A stretch of 64,000 bases of DNA from JAGVSR01 sp964458265 (GTDB lineage: Bacteria; Pseudomonadota; Alphaproteobacteria; Rhizobiales; Hyphomicrobiaceae). Position 1 is the stretch's first letter. The number at the start of each line of letters is the position of its first letter. Positions 33,420-43,930 of this stretch are shown here, in pieces. Below the pieces are notes generated by a model. The model did no database searches. It saw only the letters and a list, made by a program, of their open reading frames with translations, and was not told the origin of the DNA. The stretch is taken from positions 186,001-250,000 of the forward strand of contig CAYWIF010000001.1 of assembly GCA_964458265.1 (NCBI GenBank), written 5' to 3'. The position numbers were made by a program, and so were the translations under genes.

Positions 33420-36278
33420 TCAGCCGAACGCGCCGAAGTGGTGGGAGATGCCGGTACCGATCTCGCGGATGGCCTCGTAGGCCTGCTCCATCGGTTCCAG
33501 AATTTCCGTCTCGATGCGGCCGTAGTCGTCGATCCCCTGCGGCAGATAGGTTGCCGTCTCGCGGAAGGCCGACGTGTCCTCGGCTGTGCCAGTTCGTTTC
33601 GGGAACGCCTGACGCATCACGTTGATGACTTCCGGGACCTCGAGTGTCAATGCCGACGCGACGATCTGCGCATGACTGACATCCCTTGTCGTGAACCGGG
33701 GCAACTGGCCGGCCAATATGAACACGCGCATGATCAGCGCCAGGCGGATAGCCTGCAGGAGGTCGAGTTCAAGGCGGTTTTCATCGGGAATTTTGCCGCC
33801 ATCGATGCCGATGTCTTCGAGCAAGGTGTGCAGGTCGATGGCGTCGAGCCGCAGTTCGTGGACGAGGCCGTTGATGGCAGCGTTGCGTTCGTCTTCGAGC
33901 AGGAACGTCGATAGATTCTTGAAGGCGGCCGTTAGATGCGGCTCGCGTCCCCACGAGGCACGCATCGCCCAGAAGCCTGGATCAAAGACCGTGGCGTTGG
34001 CGGCCATCGCATTGAGGCTGGAGAGCTGCTTGCCGCGCGCGACCATTTCGATCAGCGGTCGAAGCCGCGCGGACGATTGGGCCACTTCCACAAATCGCTC
34101 GCGCTCCGAACCGACGGCGGCGCCAAGGCCCGCCACCACATTCGCGATATATCCGAACTGCTGGAGAATGGCGTTGTTGGGAATAGCGCGCATGCGCGCG
34201 GGGTCGCCGCGATCGGCAGTCGAAGCGCCTTCCATCTGACGCTTCACGGGGCGCGAGCCGGTTCTGAAGAGCAGGTTTGGGCCGAATGCGCCCAGAACTG
34301 CGCGGTAGCCCGGATGCGCGAACAGGTCTTGCTGATAGGCGCGCAGCCGCAAGAGAAAGTCGAGCGCGAGGTTGGTATCGTCGTAGAACTCGTCCTCGAT
34401 CGCGTCCGGCGTTTCGCCATCCTCGATCACCGTTGCCAGCGCGCGCATGGCTAGCGGCTTGGTGGCGAAATAGAGGTAGCCATCGCCGCCCTGCCAGCTC
34501 GTTTCGTGCTTCAGCGGAATGCCAGCATCCGCGAAACGGCGGCGCGCGTTGGGCGAGAAAACATAGCGCAGACGGCGCGACATCGGGCCGGGATGGGTGC
34601 CGCGTCCCATCGACTCGCCGTGAGTGGAGTAGATCAACAGTTCCGCGCCACCCAGATCGTCGGCATCGAGGACCTCGGCCAAGCCCTGGTGGAGACGCTC
34701 AATCGACAGGGTCGCTGCTATCTGGCCGATAAAGCGGCCGGCGTCGGAGAAGCCCGTCTGGATGCAGATGCGCTTACGGCCGCGCACATAGTCCTTGTAG
34801 GCTTCTTCCTCAAGCAAACGTTCGATGAGACGCGCGCCGGTTTCGAGCGCGGCCGGTGTTTCAAAGAGGGGCGAGATATCGACGACGTGCTCGATCCCGA
34901 ACAGCTTGGCGAAGAACAGCGCGATCAGCATCGTCGCCGGGCTTTCGCACTCCGCGATCAGGTAGCGGATCGGCGTTTCGCGATCGACGTGCTTATGGAA
35001 TTGTGCGGCCAGGGCGAATTGCCGGATGGCGGTCGCGGTTTCGAGATCGAGCGTCTCGAAGTTCACCGTTTCCTTGCCGGCGGTGCGGATCATTTCGACG
35101 ATGCGGGCGAGCGCCTGACGTTCGCTCAAATCCCTCGTCCACGGTTCGTGAACGAATGCGCGGAAAGCGTTGTTCAACTGGACCGCGTTGACGCGCAGGT
35201 GGATGTGCGACGTGCCCATACCGGTCTGGTCGAACAGGCTGGCGAGGGCCGCCAACTCGCGCTTCGACTGCGGCTGCGGTAGAACATCGATCAATTGATC
35301 GATCAGAGCCAAAACGGGTGCCGGGGACGTCAGATTGTAGGAATCGGATTCGGTGATGATGTTGGCGGCATCGGACAGCTTGTTCTTGCCGTTGATGGCG
35401 GCCTCGAGGCTATCCAGTTGCTTCTGAGCGGAGGCGATGGCGAGATCGAGCTTGGCGACGACCTGACGCGCGATGCGTTGCGCATCGACATCGTCGGGCA
35501 GGCGATGCTTCAAGATGATGAAGCGCGTCCGAATATCGTGGAGGGCCGCGACCTTCTCCTGAAGCTTCAGCACAAAAGAGTGGGTCCATTTGATATCCGT
35601 GCGGCCATCGAGGTCATAGCCGACCCATGACGCGACGGTGGCAACCTTCGGACGGAATTTGTAGGCCCGCTCACCGAATGCCGTGGACGCGACGGAATAG
35701 AAGCCGTTCAACAGCTCCTCGTACGCATCGCGCAGGTTCTGAATGCAGACCTGAACGGCCTTGTGCTCGTATTCGAGTGTGATCGGGCTGTCGGGGCGAT
35801 GCGGTATGCCGATCGCGGGTTCGCCTTCAACTTCGCCGGAAGCGATCTCGACCATACGGCGGCTCAATGCCGATGACAGGCCGAAGGTCGGATGGGCGGT
35901 GAACACGATGCCATTGCGGGCGCGGCCCCAGCGTTCCTTGAACGCTGCAAACGCTTTGTCGGCGTCGGGATCGTTGCCGACGGTTTTGGCGACGAAATTG
36001 GAAAATTCGCGAATGGTCGTCTGATTGTCGACGTAGCCAATCTGCTCGCGCAAGCGCTTGGCGCGCCGAACGCAGGCGCGGTCCATGAGGCGGCCCGCCA
36101 GCGCCTTCAAATCTTCGAAGGTAATCTTTCCGGATTCGAGGCTGCGCGAAAGATAGAACGCGATATTGACGATGGGGTTCAGCCCGGGCGCGTCGGGGAT
36201 CTGCGAGCGCATCGTCTTCAATTCGTCGCGCAGCTTGAACTCATCGAGAACCGAGATCTGCGGATTGATGCTATCCAC
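33420..36278 (-). CDS. ppc: Phosphoenolpyruvate carboxylase
   Basis: Carboxylates PEP to oxaloacetate, the CO2-fixing step of the serine cycle. The 952 aa carry the catalytic His in VFTAHPTFGLSS (about 123-134), a DISPLFETPAALETG segment (about 460-474), GFSDAGRFIGQ, and the Arg/Gly catalytic loop STHGESMGRGTHPG (about 549-562). The motifs are divergent from the E. coli enzyme. GTG 36278 is preferred over the ATG 16 codons upstream because TTGGAGGA sits 8 nt before it and family similarity begins at DSINPQIS. Last gene of the serine-cycle cluster, 186 bp after mtkB. Confidence 0.93.
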   Translation of the reverse strand: MDSINPQISVLDEFKLRDELKTMRSQIPDAPGLNPIVNIAFYLSRSLESGKITFEDLKALAGRLMDRACVRRAKRLREQIGYVDNQTTIREFSNFVAKTVGNDPDADKAFAAFKERWGRARNGIVFTAHPTFGLSSALSRRMVEIASGEVEGEPAIGIPHRPDSPITLEYEHKAVQVCIQNLRDAYEELLNGFYSVASTAFGERAYKFRPKVATVASWVGYDLDGRTDIKWTHSFVLKLQEKVAALHDIRTRFIILKHRLPDDVDAQRIARQVVAKLDLAIASAQKQLDSLEAAINGKNKLSDAANIITESDSYNLTSPAPVLALIDQLIDVLPQPQSKRELAALASLFDQTGMGTSHIHLRVNAVQLNNAFRAFVHEPWTRDLSERQALARIVEMIRTAGKETVNFETLDLETATAIRQFALAAQFHKHVDRETPIRYLIAECESPATMLIALFFAKLFGIEHVVDISPLFETPAALETGARLIERLLEEEAYKDYVRGRKRICIQTGFSDAGRFIGQIAATLSIERLHQGLAEVLDADDLGGAELLIYSTHGESMGRGTHPGPMSRRLRYVFSPNARRRFADAGIPLKHETSWQGGDGYLYFATKPLAMRALATVIEDGETPDAIEDEFYDDTNLALDFLLRLRAYQQDLFAHPGYRAVLGAFGPNLLFRTGSRPVKRQMEGASTADRGDPARMRAIPNNAILQQFGYIANVVAGLGAAVGSERERFVEVAQSSARLRPLIEMVARGKQLSSLNAMAANATVFDPGFWAMRASWGREPHLTAAFKNLSTFLLEDERNAAINGLVHELRLDAIDLHTLLEDIGIDGGKIPDENRLELDLLQAIRLALIMRVFILAGQLPRFTTRDVSHAQIVASALTLEVPEVINVMRQAFPKRTGTAEDTSAFRETATYLPQGIDDYGRIETEILEPMEQAYEAIREIGTGISHHFGAFG

Positions 36279-36404
36279 GCGGCATTCCTCCAAGAGGCAA
36301 CGGTTCAGATCGGGCTTCGACTTCAAACTTAGGGCTCACAACCGGCGCGCGGCAAGCTCTTGACCGGCTTTTGATGCCGCAACTCTGCTCGTCCGGTTCG
36401 CCGT

Positions 36405-36434
36405 CCGTCCGCATGATTAAGGGCATGCGGACGG
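36405..36434 (-). terminator. Intercistronic hairpin between mtkB and ppc
   Basis: 11-bp perfect stem (36405-36415 with 36424-36434), 8-nt loop, 30 bp downstream of the mtkB stop. No U-run follows on the minus strand, so it may be a partial terminator or an mRNA-stabilising element that sets different levels for mtkAB and ppc. Confidence 0.5.
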
Positions 36435-36464
36435 CTTCTATTTGTTGGCCGCCACCGGCTTCGG

Positions 36465-37361
36465 TTAAGCAGCCTTGCGGGCCTGCAGAACCTTGGCGAT
36501 GGTCGCGCCCATTTCCGACGGCGTCGGCGAGATGGTGACGCCGCAGCCCTTGAGAATATCAACCTTCTCGGCTGCGGATTCTCCAAAGGCGGAGACGATG
36601 GCGCCTGCGTGGCCCATGCGACGGCCTTTCGGCGCCGAAAGACCCGCGATGTAGGCGACCACCGGTTTCTTCATGTTTTCCTGGGCCCACATGCCGGCTT
36701 CGGCTTCCTGCGGCCCGCCGATTTCGCCGATCATGAGGACGGCATCGGTTTCGGGATCGTTCTCAAAGTGCTCCAGGATGTCGCGATGCGAGGAGCCGTT
36801 GATCGGGTCGCCGCCGATGCCAACCGAAGTCGAGATACCGATACCGAGCATCTTCAACTGTTCTGCCGCTTCATAACCCAGCGTGCCGGAACGGCCGACG
36901 ATGCCGACGCGGCCTGGCATGTAGATGTGGCCCGGCATGATGCCCAGCATCGCCTTGCCTGGCGAGATCGTGCCGGCGCAGTTGGGGCCGGTCAGGATCA
37001 TGCGGTTTTCCTTCTTGTAGCGCCGCATGTAGCGCTTCACGCGGATCATGTCCTGCGCGGGGATGCCGTCGGTGATGCAGACGCAGTATTTGATACCGGC
37101 GTCGGCGGCTTCCATGATCGCATCAGCGGCAAATGGCGGCGGCACAAAGACGATGGACGCCTCGGCACCCGTCTCCTGGACGGCGCCCTTGACGGTATTG
37201 AATACCGGACGGCCAAGGTGGGTCGAGCCACCCTTGCCCGGTGTCACGCCACCGACGACGTTGGAGCCGTAATCGATCATTTCCTGAGCGTGAAACGTGC
37301 CAATGCGGCCGGTGAAGCCCTGGATCAGGATCGGGGTGTTCTCGTTGATGAAGATCGCCAT
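36465..37361 (-). CDS. mtkB: Malate--CoA ligase (malate thiokinase) subunit alpha
   Basis: ADP/ATP-dependent ligation of CoA to malate, giving malyl-CoA. 298 aa, close kin of SucD. CoA-binding strand ILIQGFTGRIGTFHAQEM (about 12-29), GPNCAGTISPGKAMLGIMP (about 123-141), IVGRSGTLGYEAA (about 151-163) and the phospho-His active site RMGHAGAIVSAFGES (His about 249). Assigned to MtkB rather than SucD because it lies with sgaA, mclA and ppc and there is no 2-oxoglutarate dehydrogenase nearby. ATG 37361 is the MAIFINENT start. Confidence 0.92.
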   Translation of the reverse strand: MAIFINENTPILIQGFTGRIGTFHAQEMIDYGSNVVGGVTPGKGGSTHLGRPVFNTVKGAVQETGAEASIVFVPPPFAADAIMEAADAGIKYCVCITDGIPAQDMIRVKRYMRRYKKENRMILTGPNCAGTISPGKAMLGIMPGHIYMPGRVGIVGRSGTLGYEAAEQLKMLGIGISTSVGIGGDPINGSSHRDILEHFENDPETDAVLMIGEIGGPQEAEAGMWAQENMKKPVVAYIAGLSAPKGRRMGHAGAIVSAFGESAAEKVDILKGCGVTISPTPSEMGATIAKVLQARKAA

Positions 37362-37381
37362 GTGATCTGTTCCTCTTACCC

Positions 37382-38551
<1,170 letters not shown>

Positions 38552-38593
38552 TTTTGGACCTCCTGAAATCGAACTCCGCCGTGCTTCTCGACC

Positions 38594-39541
38594 TTACTTG
38601 CCGGCGCTCGAAGCGATTTTCTCGGCAACGACGATGATGTTCTTCGCCATCTTTTCCGATGCCGCGTCGATCATCTTGCCGTCGAGCGAGGCTGCGCCCT
38701 TGCCCTGGGCTTCCGCTTCCTTGAGCGCAGCGATGATGCGCTTGGCCTTCTCAACTTCGGCTGCGGTCGGCGAGAAGACGGCGTTGGCGAGTTCGATCTG
38801 CGAGGGATGGATCGCCCACTTGCCTTCGACGCCGAGAGCGGCGGCGCGCTTGGCACCGGCCGTGTAGCCGGCGGGATCGGAGAAATCGCCGAACGGTCCG
38901 TCGATCGGACGCAGCCCGTAGGCGCGGCAGGCAACCGTCATGCGCGAGATGGCGAAGTGCCACTGGTCACCGGGATAGTCGGGGTTCAGGCCGCCGATGA
39001 CGACGGTGCGCGCCTTGTTGAAGGCGGCGTAGTCGGCAACGCCGAAGTGCATGGCTTCAAGGCGGCTGTTGGCCGAGGCGATGGCTTCGACGTTGGCCAT
39101 GCCGAGCGGCGTTTCGATCAGTGCTTCGGTGCCGATTTTGTTGGTGAAGCCCTTGGCGACCTCAATCTGGCTGACGAAGCTTTCGATGGCGTAGACGTCG
39201 GCGGGAACGCCGACCTTGGGGATCAGAATGGTATCGAGTTTCGAGCCTGCCTGCTCGACGATATCGACAACGTCGCGGCAGCAGTAGTGCGTGTCGAGGC
39301 CGTTGATGCGGACGGAGACCGTCTTGCCGTGGCCCTTCCAGTCGAGATCGTTCAGCGCCTGAATGATGTTCTTACGAGCCTGCTCCTTGTCGGGCGGCGC
39401 GACGGCGTCTTCGCAATCCAGAAAGACGTAGTCGGCGGCGCTGACGAGCGCCTTTTCGATCATGGTCGGGTTGGAGCCGGGGACTGCGAGCTCGGAGCGC
39501 TGCAGGCGCTGCTGCTTGAGCGGGTAGAGGGTAAAGCTCAT
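38594..39541 (-). CDS. mclA: L-malyl-CoA/beta-methylmalyl-CoA lyase
   Basis: HpcH/HpaI (CitE-like) aldolase of 315 aa that cleaves malyl-CoA to glyoxylate and acetyl-CoA. Seen: the CoA/Arg region RSELAVPGSNPTMIEKAL (about 15-32), FLDCEDAVAP with the metal-associated Asp (about 39-48), the catalytic-metal Glu in ALIETPLGM (about 138-146), HFGVADYAAF (about 160-169) and KWAIHPSQIE (about 240-249). Start ATG follows AAGGAAAC. It produces the glyoxylate acceptor used by the upstream sgaA product. Confidence 0.94.
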   Translation of the reverse strand: MSFTLYPLKQQRLQRSELAVPGSNPTMIEKALVSAADYVFLDCEDAVAPPDKEQARKNIIQALNDLDWKGHGKTVSVRINGLDTHYCCRDVVDIVEQAGSKLDTILIPKVGVPADVYAIESFVSQIEVAKGFTNKIGTEALIETPLGMANVEAIASANSRLEAMHFGVADYAAFNKARTVVIGGLNPDYPGDQWHFAISRMTVACRAYGLRPIDGPFGDFSDPAGYTAGAKRAAALGVEGKWAIHPSQIELANAVFSPTAAEVEKAKRIIAALKEAEAQGKGAASLDGKMIDAASEKMAKNIIVVAEKIASSAGK

Positions 39542-39644
39542 CGGACGTTTCCTTGTTGTGTTCTCAGAATTGGAAAGGATTGCGGAGCGAGCCCCGCCGG
39601 CCGCACGGCAGTCGCGGGCCGGTCAGGCTGGCACCCGGCAGAAG

Positions 39645-39676
39645 AACGGCGGTGCCCGTCGCTGAACACCGCCGTT
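39645..39676 (-). terminator. Hairpin after sgaA
   Basis: 10-bp perfect stem (39645-39654 with 39667-39676) with a 12-nt loop, starting 5 bp beyond the sgaA stop. Only CTTCTG follows on the minus strand, so it is more likely a processing or attenuation hairpin than a full terminator. Confidence 0.45.
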
Positions 39677-39681
39677 GTCGA

Positions 39682-40887
39682 TCAGGCTGCCTTGGCCTTG
39701 GGCAGCTCGGCGGCCTTGGTCGCCGTCTTGTTGAAATATTCGGCGGCGGCGCCGGTGCCGGAGCCGAACTTGACCGGTACGCCGCAATCTTTGAGCGTCA
39801 TCTCGACGGCGAACAGCACGCCACCGACCATGAACTCGTCGAGTGCGCCGAGGTGGCCGATACGGAACACGCGGCCGGCAACCTTGTTGAGCCCGACGCC
39901 GAGAGACGTGTTGTAGCGGTAGTAGGCGGTCTTCACGATCTGTGCGCTATCGATGCCTTCCGGCGCGAGGATCGCCGACACGGTGTCGGAGTGCCACTTG
40001 GGCTCCTTGGCGCAGAGCTTCAGGCCCCATGCATCGACAGCGGCGCGGACGCCGTTGGCGAGGCGGTGATGGCGAGCGAAGATGTTTTCCAGACCTTCGG
40101 CGGCGATCAGATCGAGGGAGGCGCGCAGACCCTGGATGAGCTGGGTAGCGGGCGTGTAGGGGAAATAGCCGAGGTCGTTGGTCTTGATGTGATCTTCCCA
40201 GGCAAGGAAGCAGCGCGGCATGCCGCCGCCTGCCTTGTTCGCGTCCAATGCCTTCTGGCTGACGGCCAGGATGCCGAGACCGGTCGGCAGCATGAAGCCC
40301 TTCTGCGAACCGGAGACGCAGCAGTCGACGCCCCATTCGCCCATGCGCATATCGAGCGAACCGACGCCGGAGACGCTGTCGACGAAAAGGAGGGCCGGAT
40401 GCTTGGCGGCATCGAGCGCCTTGCGGACGCCGGCGATGTCGGACGTCACGCCCGTGGCAGTTTCGTTGTGTGTGGCGAAGACAGCCTTGATTTCATGCGC
40501 TTTGTCCTTGGCGAGGATGTCGGCGTACTTTTCGAGCGGAACGCCCGTGCCCCACTCTTCATCGCAAAGCTCCACCTTGAGGCCGAGGCGCTCAGCCATG
40601 TCGACCCAGAGGAGCGAGAACTGGCCAAAGCGGCTCATGAGAACTTTGTCGCCGGCCTTCAGCGTGTTCTGGATCGCCGACTCCCACGCACCGGTACCCG
40701 AGGACGGGAAAATGAACACTCGGCCGTCCTTCATCTTGAAGACCTTCTTCAGGTCTTCGAAGATCGGAAGTGTCAGCTTCGGGAATTCGCCCGATCGCAT
40801 GTCGATCATGGGCACGTTCATGGCCATGCGGACAGCGTCCGGAATATTGGTCGGGCCAGGAATGAAGAGATGCGGCGTGACGGACAT
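39682..40887 (-). CDS. sgaA: Serine--glyoxylate aminotransferase
   Basis: PLP enzyme (class V, AGXT-like) of 401 aa that moves the amino group from serine to glyoxylate, giving hydroxypyruvate and glycine. Seen: HLFIPGPTNIPDAVRMAM (about 6-23), SSGTGAWESAI (about 62-72), the PLP-contacting Asp in LLFVDSVSGVGS and the Schiff-base Lys in SGSQKGFMLPTG (about 192). The start has a CGGAGGAATCACC ribosome-binding site. First gene of the serine-cycle cluster; hprA, often next to it, is absent here. Confidence 0.94.
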   Translation of the reverse strand: MSVTPHLFIPGPTNIPDAVRMAMNVPMIDMRSGEFPKLTLPIFEDLKKVFKMKDGRVFIFPSSGTGAWESAIQNTLKAGDKVLMSRFGQFSLLWVDMAERLGLKVELCDEEWGTGVPLEKYADILAKDKAHEIKAVFATHNETATGVTSDIAGVRKALDAAKHPALLFVDSVSGVGSLDMRMGEWGVDCCVSGSQKGFMLPTGLGILAVSQKALDANKAGGGMPRCFLAWEDHIKTNDLGYFPYTPATQLIQGLRASLDLIAAEGLENIFARHHRLANGVRAAVDAWGLKLCAKEPKWHSDTVSAILAPEGIDSAQIVKTAYYRYNTSLGVGLNKVAGRVFRIGHLGALDEFMVGGVLFAVEMTLKDCGVPVKFGSGTGAAAEYFNKTATKAAELPKAKAA

Positions 40888-41167
40888 GGTGATTCCTCCG
40901 GTCTGTCGTTTCGAACTCACTGCGGCGTCGCGAAGTCGGGCGTCTCTTTGACTGACACCTTCAGGCGCGGCGCATTCGCAGCAGGTGATGAATTTCTGCC
41001 GAGCCGCGGCATTCGGCGGGTCTGGCTGAGAGACCTCGAAACACCAACGGCTGGTGGCGCGCAACATTGACGATTGCTTAGGGCATCACAATACCCGCGC
41101 GGCGAGAATTGCGGCTCAGATGGGTGGTATTTAAACCGGTCGGGAGTGGGCGCGCCGACACCCGCTC
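40888..41167. other. Regulatory region upstream of sgaA
   Basis: About 280 bases between the regulator gene and sgaA, both on the minus strand. It must hold the promoter of the serine-cycle cluster. No gene is seen. The palindrome at 41168-41186 marks its far end. Confidence 0.4.
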
Positions 41168-41186
41168 GGGTAGGAAAAACCTACCC
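41168..41186. promoter_or_regulatory. Perfect palindrome GGGTAGG-N5-CCTACCC over the regulator stop codon
   Basis: Two 7-bp arms (41168-41174 and 41180-41186) around five A (plus strand), overlapping the TAG stop of the LuxR-type gene. It could be that gene's terminator hairpin or an operator about 280 bp upstream of sgaA; both are inference. Confidence 0.4.
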
Positions 41187-41858
41187 TGTCGCGGCGTCCT
41201 GCAACGGCGACCGCGCGGTCTTCGACATGTAGAGCGCAACCGCCATGGCTCGGTTGTTGACGCCGAGTTTGTCGTAGAGATTCTTGAGATGATACTTGAC
41301 CGTGTTGCGCGAAATTCCGATGCGCGATGCGATCTGGAGATTGGACCAACCGTTGGCCAAGGCGGCCAGCAATTCGCGCTCGCGCGACGTTAGCATTTCG
41401 AGCGGGTCTTGCGAGAGCGTCTCAAGATCGACGTACGGGAAGCAAAGACGTCCGCGCGCAACCCAAGAGATCGTATCGAGCAACACGGGCGGCTCGTCGC
41501 TCTTGGAGATAAATCCCCAAGCTCCGGACTTGATCGTCTGGCGCAACACGTCGGAGACCGACTCGCCCGTATAGATAATCGCCCGCGTTCCGATCTGGCG
41601 GCGCTTCAGCACGTCGAGCACATCACCGCCCGTCATATCGGGAAGCGACCAGCCGATGAGACCGATTTCGATCTGGCTCTCCGTACATGCGGCGATGAAG
41701 GCGCCACCCGTTGCAACGGTCGAGACGATGTCGAAGCGGCCGTCGCGCGCGATGAGTTCAGCCAGTCCGGTGCGCACGACGGGGTTCTTGTCGGCGACCA
41801 CGATGCGCGGCTTGTGGCCCGTGGCGCGAACCGGTGCGCTGGAAGTAATCGGCATCAT
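41181..41858 (-). CDS. LuxR/NarL-family regulator with a degenerate receiver domain
   Basis: 225-aa two-domain regulator. Residues about 17-135 are a CheY-like receiver. It keeps Asp23, the switch Thr97 (IIYTGES) and Lys119 (GFISKS), but the phosphoacceptor position reads Gly69 (LIGWSLPDM instead of LLDWSLPDM). Residues about 156-200 are a LuxR-type helix-turn-helix (LTSRERELLAALANG, ISRNTVKYHLKNLYDKLGV). ATG 41858 is chosen because GGAGGG lies 9 nt before it. Placed 293 bp before sgaA on the same strand, it is a candidate regulator of the serine cycle or of the symporter upstream. Confidence 0.85.
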   Translation of the reverse strand: MMPITSSAPVRATGHKPRIVVADKNPVVRTGLAELIARDGRFDIVSTVATGGAFIAACTESQIEIGLIGWSLPDMTGGDVLDVLKRRQIGTRAIIYTGESVSDVLRQTIKSGAWGFISKSDEPPVLLDTISWVARGRLCFPYVDLETLSQDPLEMLTSRERELLAALANGWSNLQIASRIGISRNTVKYHLKNLYDKLGVNNRAMAVALYMSKTARSPLQDAATG

Positions 41859-42087
41859 GGCCGCCAGCCCTCCGCATTGCGGAGACGCAACAGGTGTCCA
41901 TTCAAACCATCGGCGATCGTCATCGGGTTCTTCATACGGAAGACCGGCGTTACCGCCTGTGCCCATCCATTTGCGCGGTTCAAGTGGCTGGTTTGCGCCG
42001 GCGACGCGTCCCAGCCACCATGCGACCTAAGTAGGAGGTTCGCAGCCCCGAAGCTACCGGAATTCACGAAGAAATGGGAGGGCGCCG

Positions 42088-43926
42088 TCAGCCGAGTTGC
42101 CGCTGCTTCTTTAACCTTTGGGTCCGCATTTCGCGGTCGTACAAGATTTCGCCGCCGGGTACCCGGATGTCGCGCACGAGTTCAAGGACGTGGCGGCTGG
42201 GCGGAGGGGTGGCGAACGACACTGCCAACACCGCAGCGGCGGCGGCCGGGACGCCCGCAAAAGCTGCCAATGCGACTGGAAGTGCGGCCGTTTCCGACTG
42301 GCCGCCGGTCGCGACCAACAGGGCTACGAAAAAGCCGGTTAGTAGGCCGGCCATGGCCCCGTAGGCATTCATTCGCTTCCACCAGATCGACAATACAAGG
42401 ACGGGAAACAGCGCCGATCCGCCGATGGCGAAGGCGTTCAGCACCATTCGGATCGGGTCCGACGCGGCAAAGGCGGCAGCTAGGATCCCAGCGGCGGCGG
42501 CGGCGGCAATTCCCCCCCGGCCGGCGTGGAGCCGTGCTGACCCGTGCGGCGGGTCCCACGTCGAGCCGAACAGAGTGTCTTCAGACAAAACGTGGCCCAG
42601 TGCGGTGACCGCCGCACTTGCGGTCACGAGTCCGGCAGCCACGATGGCAGCGAGCGTCAGATCGAGCAGCATCGGGGGAAGCTGCGCCGCGACGGGGAGA
42701 CTGAGAATGACGCTGTCGCGGGCAAAGCTAATGCTCTGGGTCGTGAACTGAGTGCCGGTTTCGGTGATGGAAGCGAAGCCGCGCTTCGCCAGATCGGCGA
42801 GCCAAGGTGGCACGATTGCCGGACCCGGCGTTACGAGCAGGTCCATCAGGAAGTCACGCATAAACACGGCAACGGAACTCGCCGTCAGCATGGCGATGCC
42901 GAAGATGAAAGTCGCCCAGCCAAGCGTCTTGCGGGCGTCATAAACGCCAGGCGCCGCCGCGAGTCTTGGCAAGAGCCACGGCGCGGAGGCGACACCCGCC
43001 ATCATCGACAACGTTCCCAGAACAAATGCGCCGGCACCGACGGCGCCGAATGGATCGGCGAACCGCTTCATGATGGGCTGCAATTCGGGGCCGGGGAGAT
43101 CGAAGGCCAAGATCGGCGGAAGGATGATCGGCAGACCCTGGATGGCTTCGCTACGGCCCACGGCGCGCAGGACGGGACCATACGTTAACTGCGGCACCGG
43201 CAATGTTGTGACGATGGCGGCGACGATGATGACCGGCACCATCACCGCCAATACTGCCGCCAGACTTTGCGCGACGCTCGACCACGTCATCGACCGCATG
43301 CCGCCGGGGATCAACGTTGCGAGCAGCACCAGGTAAAGCAGCAGAAAAACCTGGCCGTGGCTCCATCCCGAGAGCTTGGCGGCGGCCTCCGCGGCCAAGC
43401 GAAGTTCGGCCGACAGCACCATCAGGATTGGAACCGCAACCACCAGCGCGGTGGCCAAGCGGAGTGGGCGGGATTCAAATCGCCGGCCGAGATAGCTCGG
43501 TATTGTGAAGGCGCCGAACTTGCGCAGGAACGGCGCCAGCAGGACCGCCATAATGACGAAGCCGCCCAGAGCGCCGATCGCGATGAAAAGTGCGTCGAAA
43601 CCGATGAGGAAAAAGAGGCCGGTGAGCCCGACAAGTCCGGTGGCGCCAAACGCGGACATCGCCAGCACAAGACCGTTGAAGAATGCCGGTACGCGGCGGC
43701 CGGCGGCAAAGAAGTCGAGCGGGTCGGAGGCATGCGTGGCCGCACCGATGGCCATGTAGAGGACGAGCGGACCGAGCAGCATGGCGAGGCTGAGGACCGA
43801 CGGCTCGACACCGAGACTGTGCAGAATGAGGCTCAGGAGCGCGATGGCTGCAAAGCCGCTCAGGAAAATGCCGAAGTACGAGCCGAGCCGCGGGTTGACG
43901 GCGCGCGAGGGAGAAAGGGTCGCCAT
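42088..43926 (-). CDS. Sodium:solute symporter, large subunit (VC_2705/ActP-like)
   Basis: 612-aa SSS-family transporter with about 13 hydrophobic helices. Family features: SDPLDFFAAGRRVPAFFNG (about 67-85, the first SSS motif), FGATGLVGLTGLF, LVLLATLIPGGMRSMTWSSV (about 200-219) and a cytosolic tail ending in a basic stretch. Start at ATG 43926 (MATLSPSRAV). It is paired with a DUF4212 small subunit 4 bp upstream. Such pairs are annotated as acetate or short organic-acid/Na+ symporters, but the solute is not determined. Confidence 0.87.
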   Translation of the reverse strand: MATLSPSRAVNPRLGSYFGIFLSGFAAIALLSLILHSLGVEPSVLSLAMLLGPLVLYMAIGAATHASDPLDFFAAGRRVPAFFNGLVLAMSAFGATGLVGLTGLFFLIGFDALFIAIGALGGFVIMAVLLAPFLRKFGAFTIPSYLGRRFESRPLRLATALVVAVPILMVLSAELRLAAEAAAKLSGWSHGQVFLLLYLVLLATLIPGGMRSMTWSSVAQSLAAVLAVMVPVIIVAAIVTTLPVPQLTYGPVLRAVGRSEAIQGLPIILPPILAFDLPGPELQPIMKRFADPFGAVGAGAFVLGTLSMMAGVASAPWLLPRLAAAPGVYDARKTLGWATFIFGIAMLTASSVAVFMRDFLMDLLVTPGPAIVPPWLADLAKRGFASITETGTQFTTQSISFARDSVILSLPVAAQLPPMLLDLTLAAIVAAGLVTASAAVTALGHVLSEDTLFGSTWDPPHGSARLHAGRGGIAAAAAAGILAAAFAASDPIRMVLNAFAIGGSALFPVLVLSIWWKRMNAYGAMAGLLTGFFVALLVATGGQSETAALPVALAAFAGVPAAAAAVLAVSFATPPPSRHVLELVRDIRVPGGEILYDREMRTQRLKKQRQLG

Positions 43927-43930
43927 CGCT

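Noticed and set aside
32380..33914. Long open frames running through the repeat array and the Ns on both strands
   Set aside because: A 35-bp unit lacking stops keeps several frames open artificially; they overlap dctM and ppc in wrong frames and give repetitive Arg/Gly/Cys peptides.
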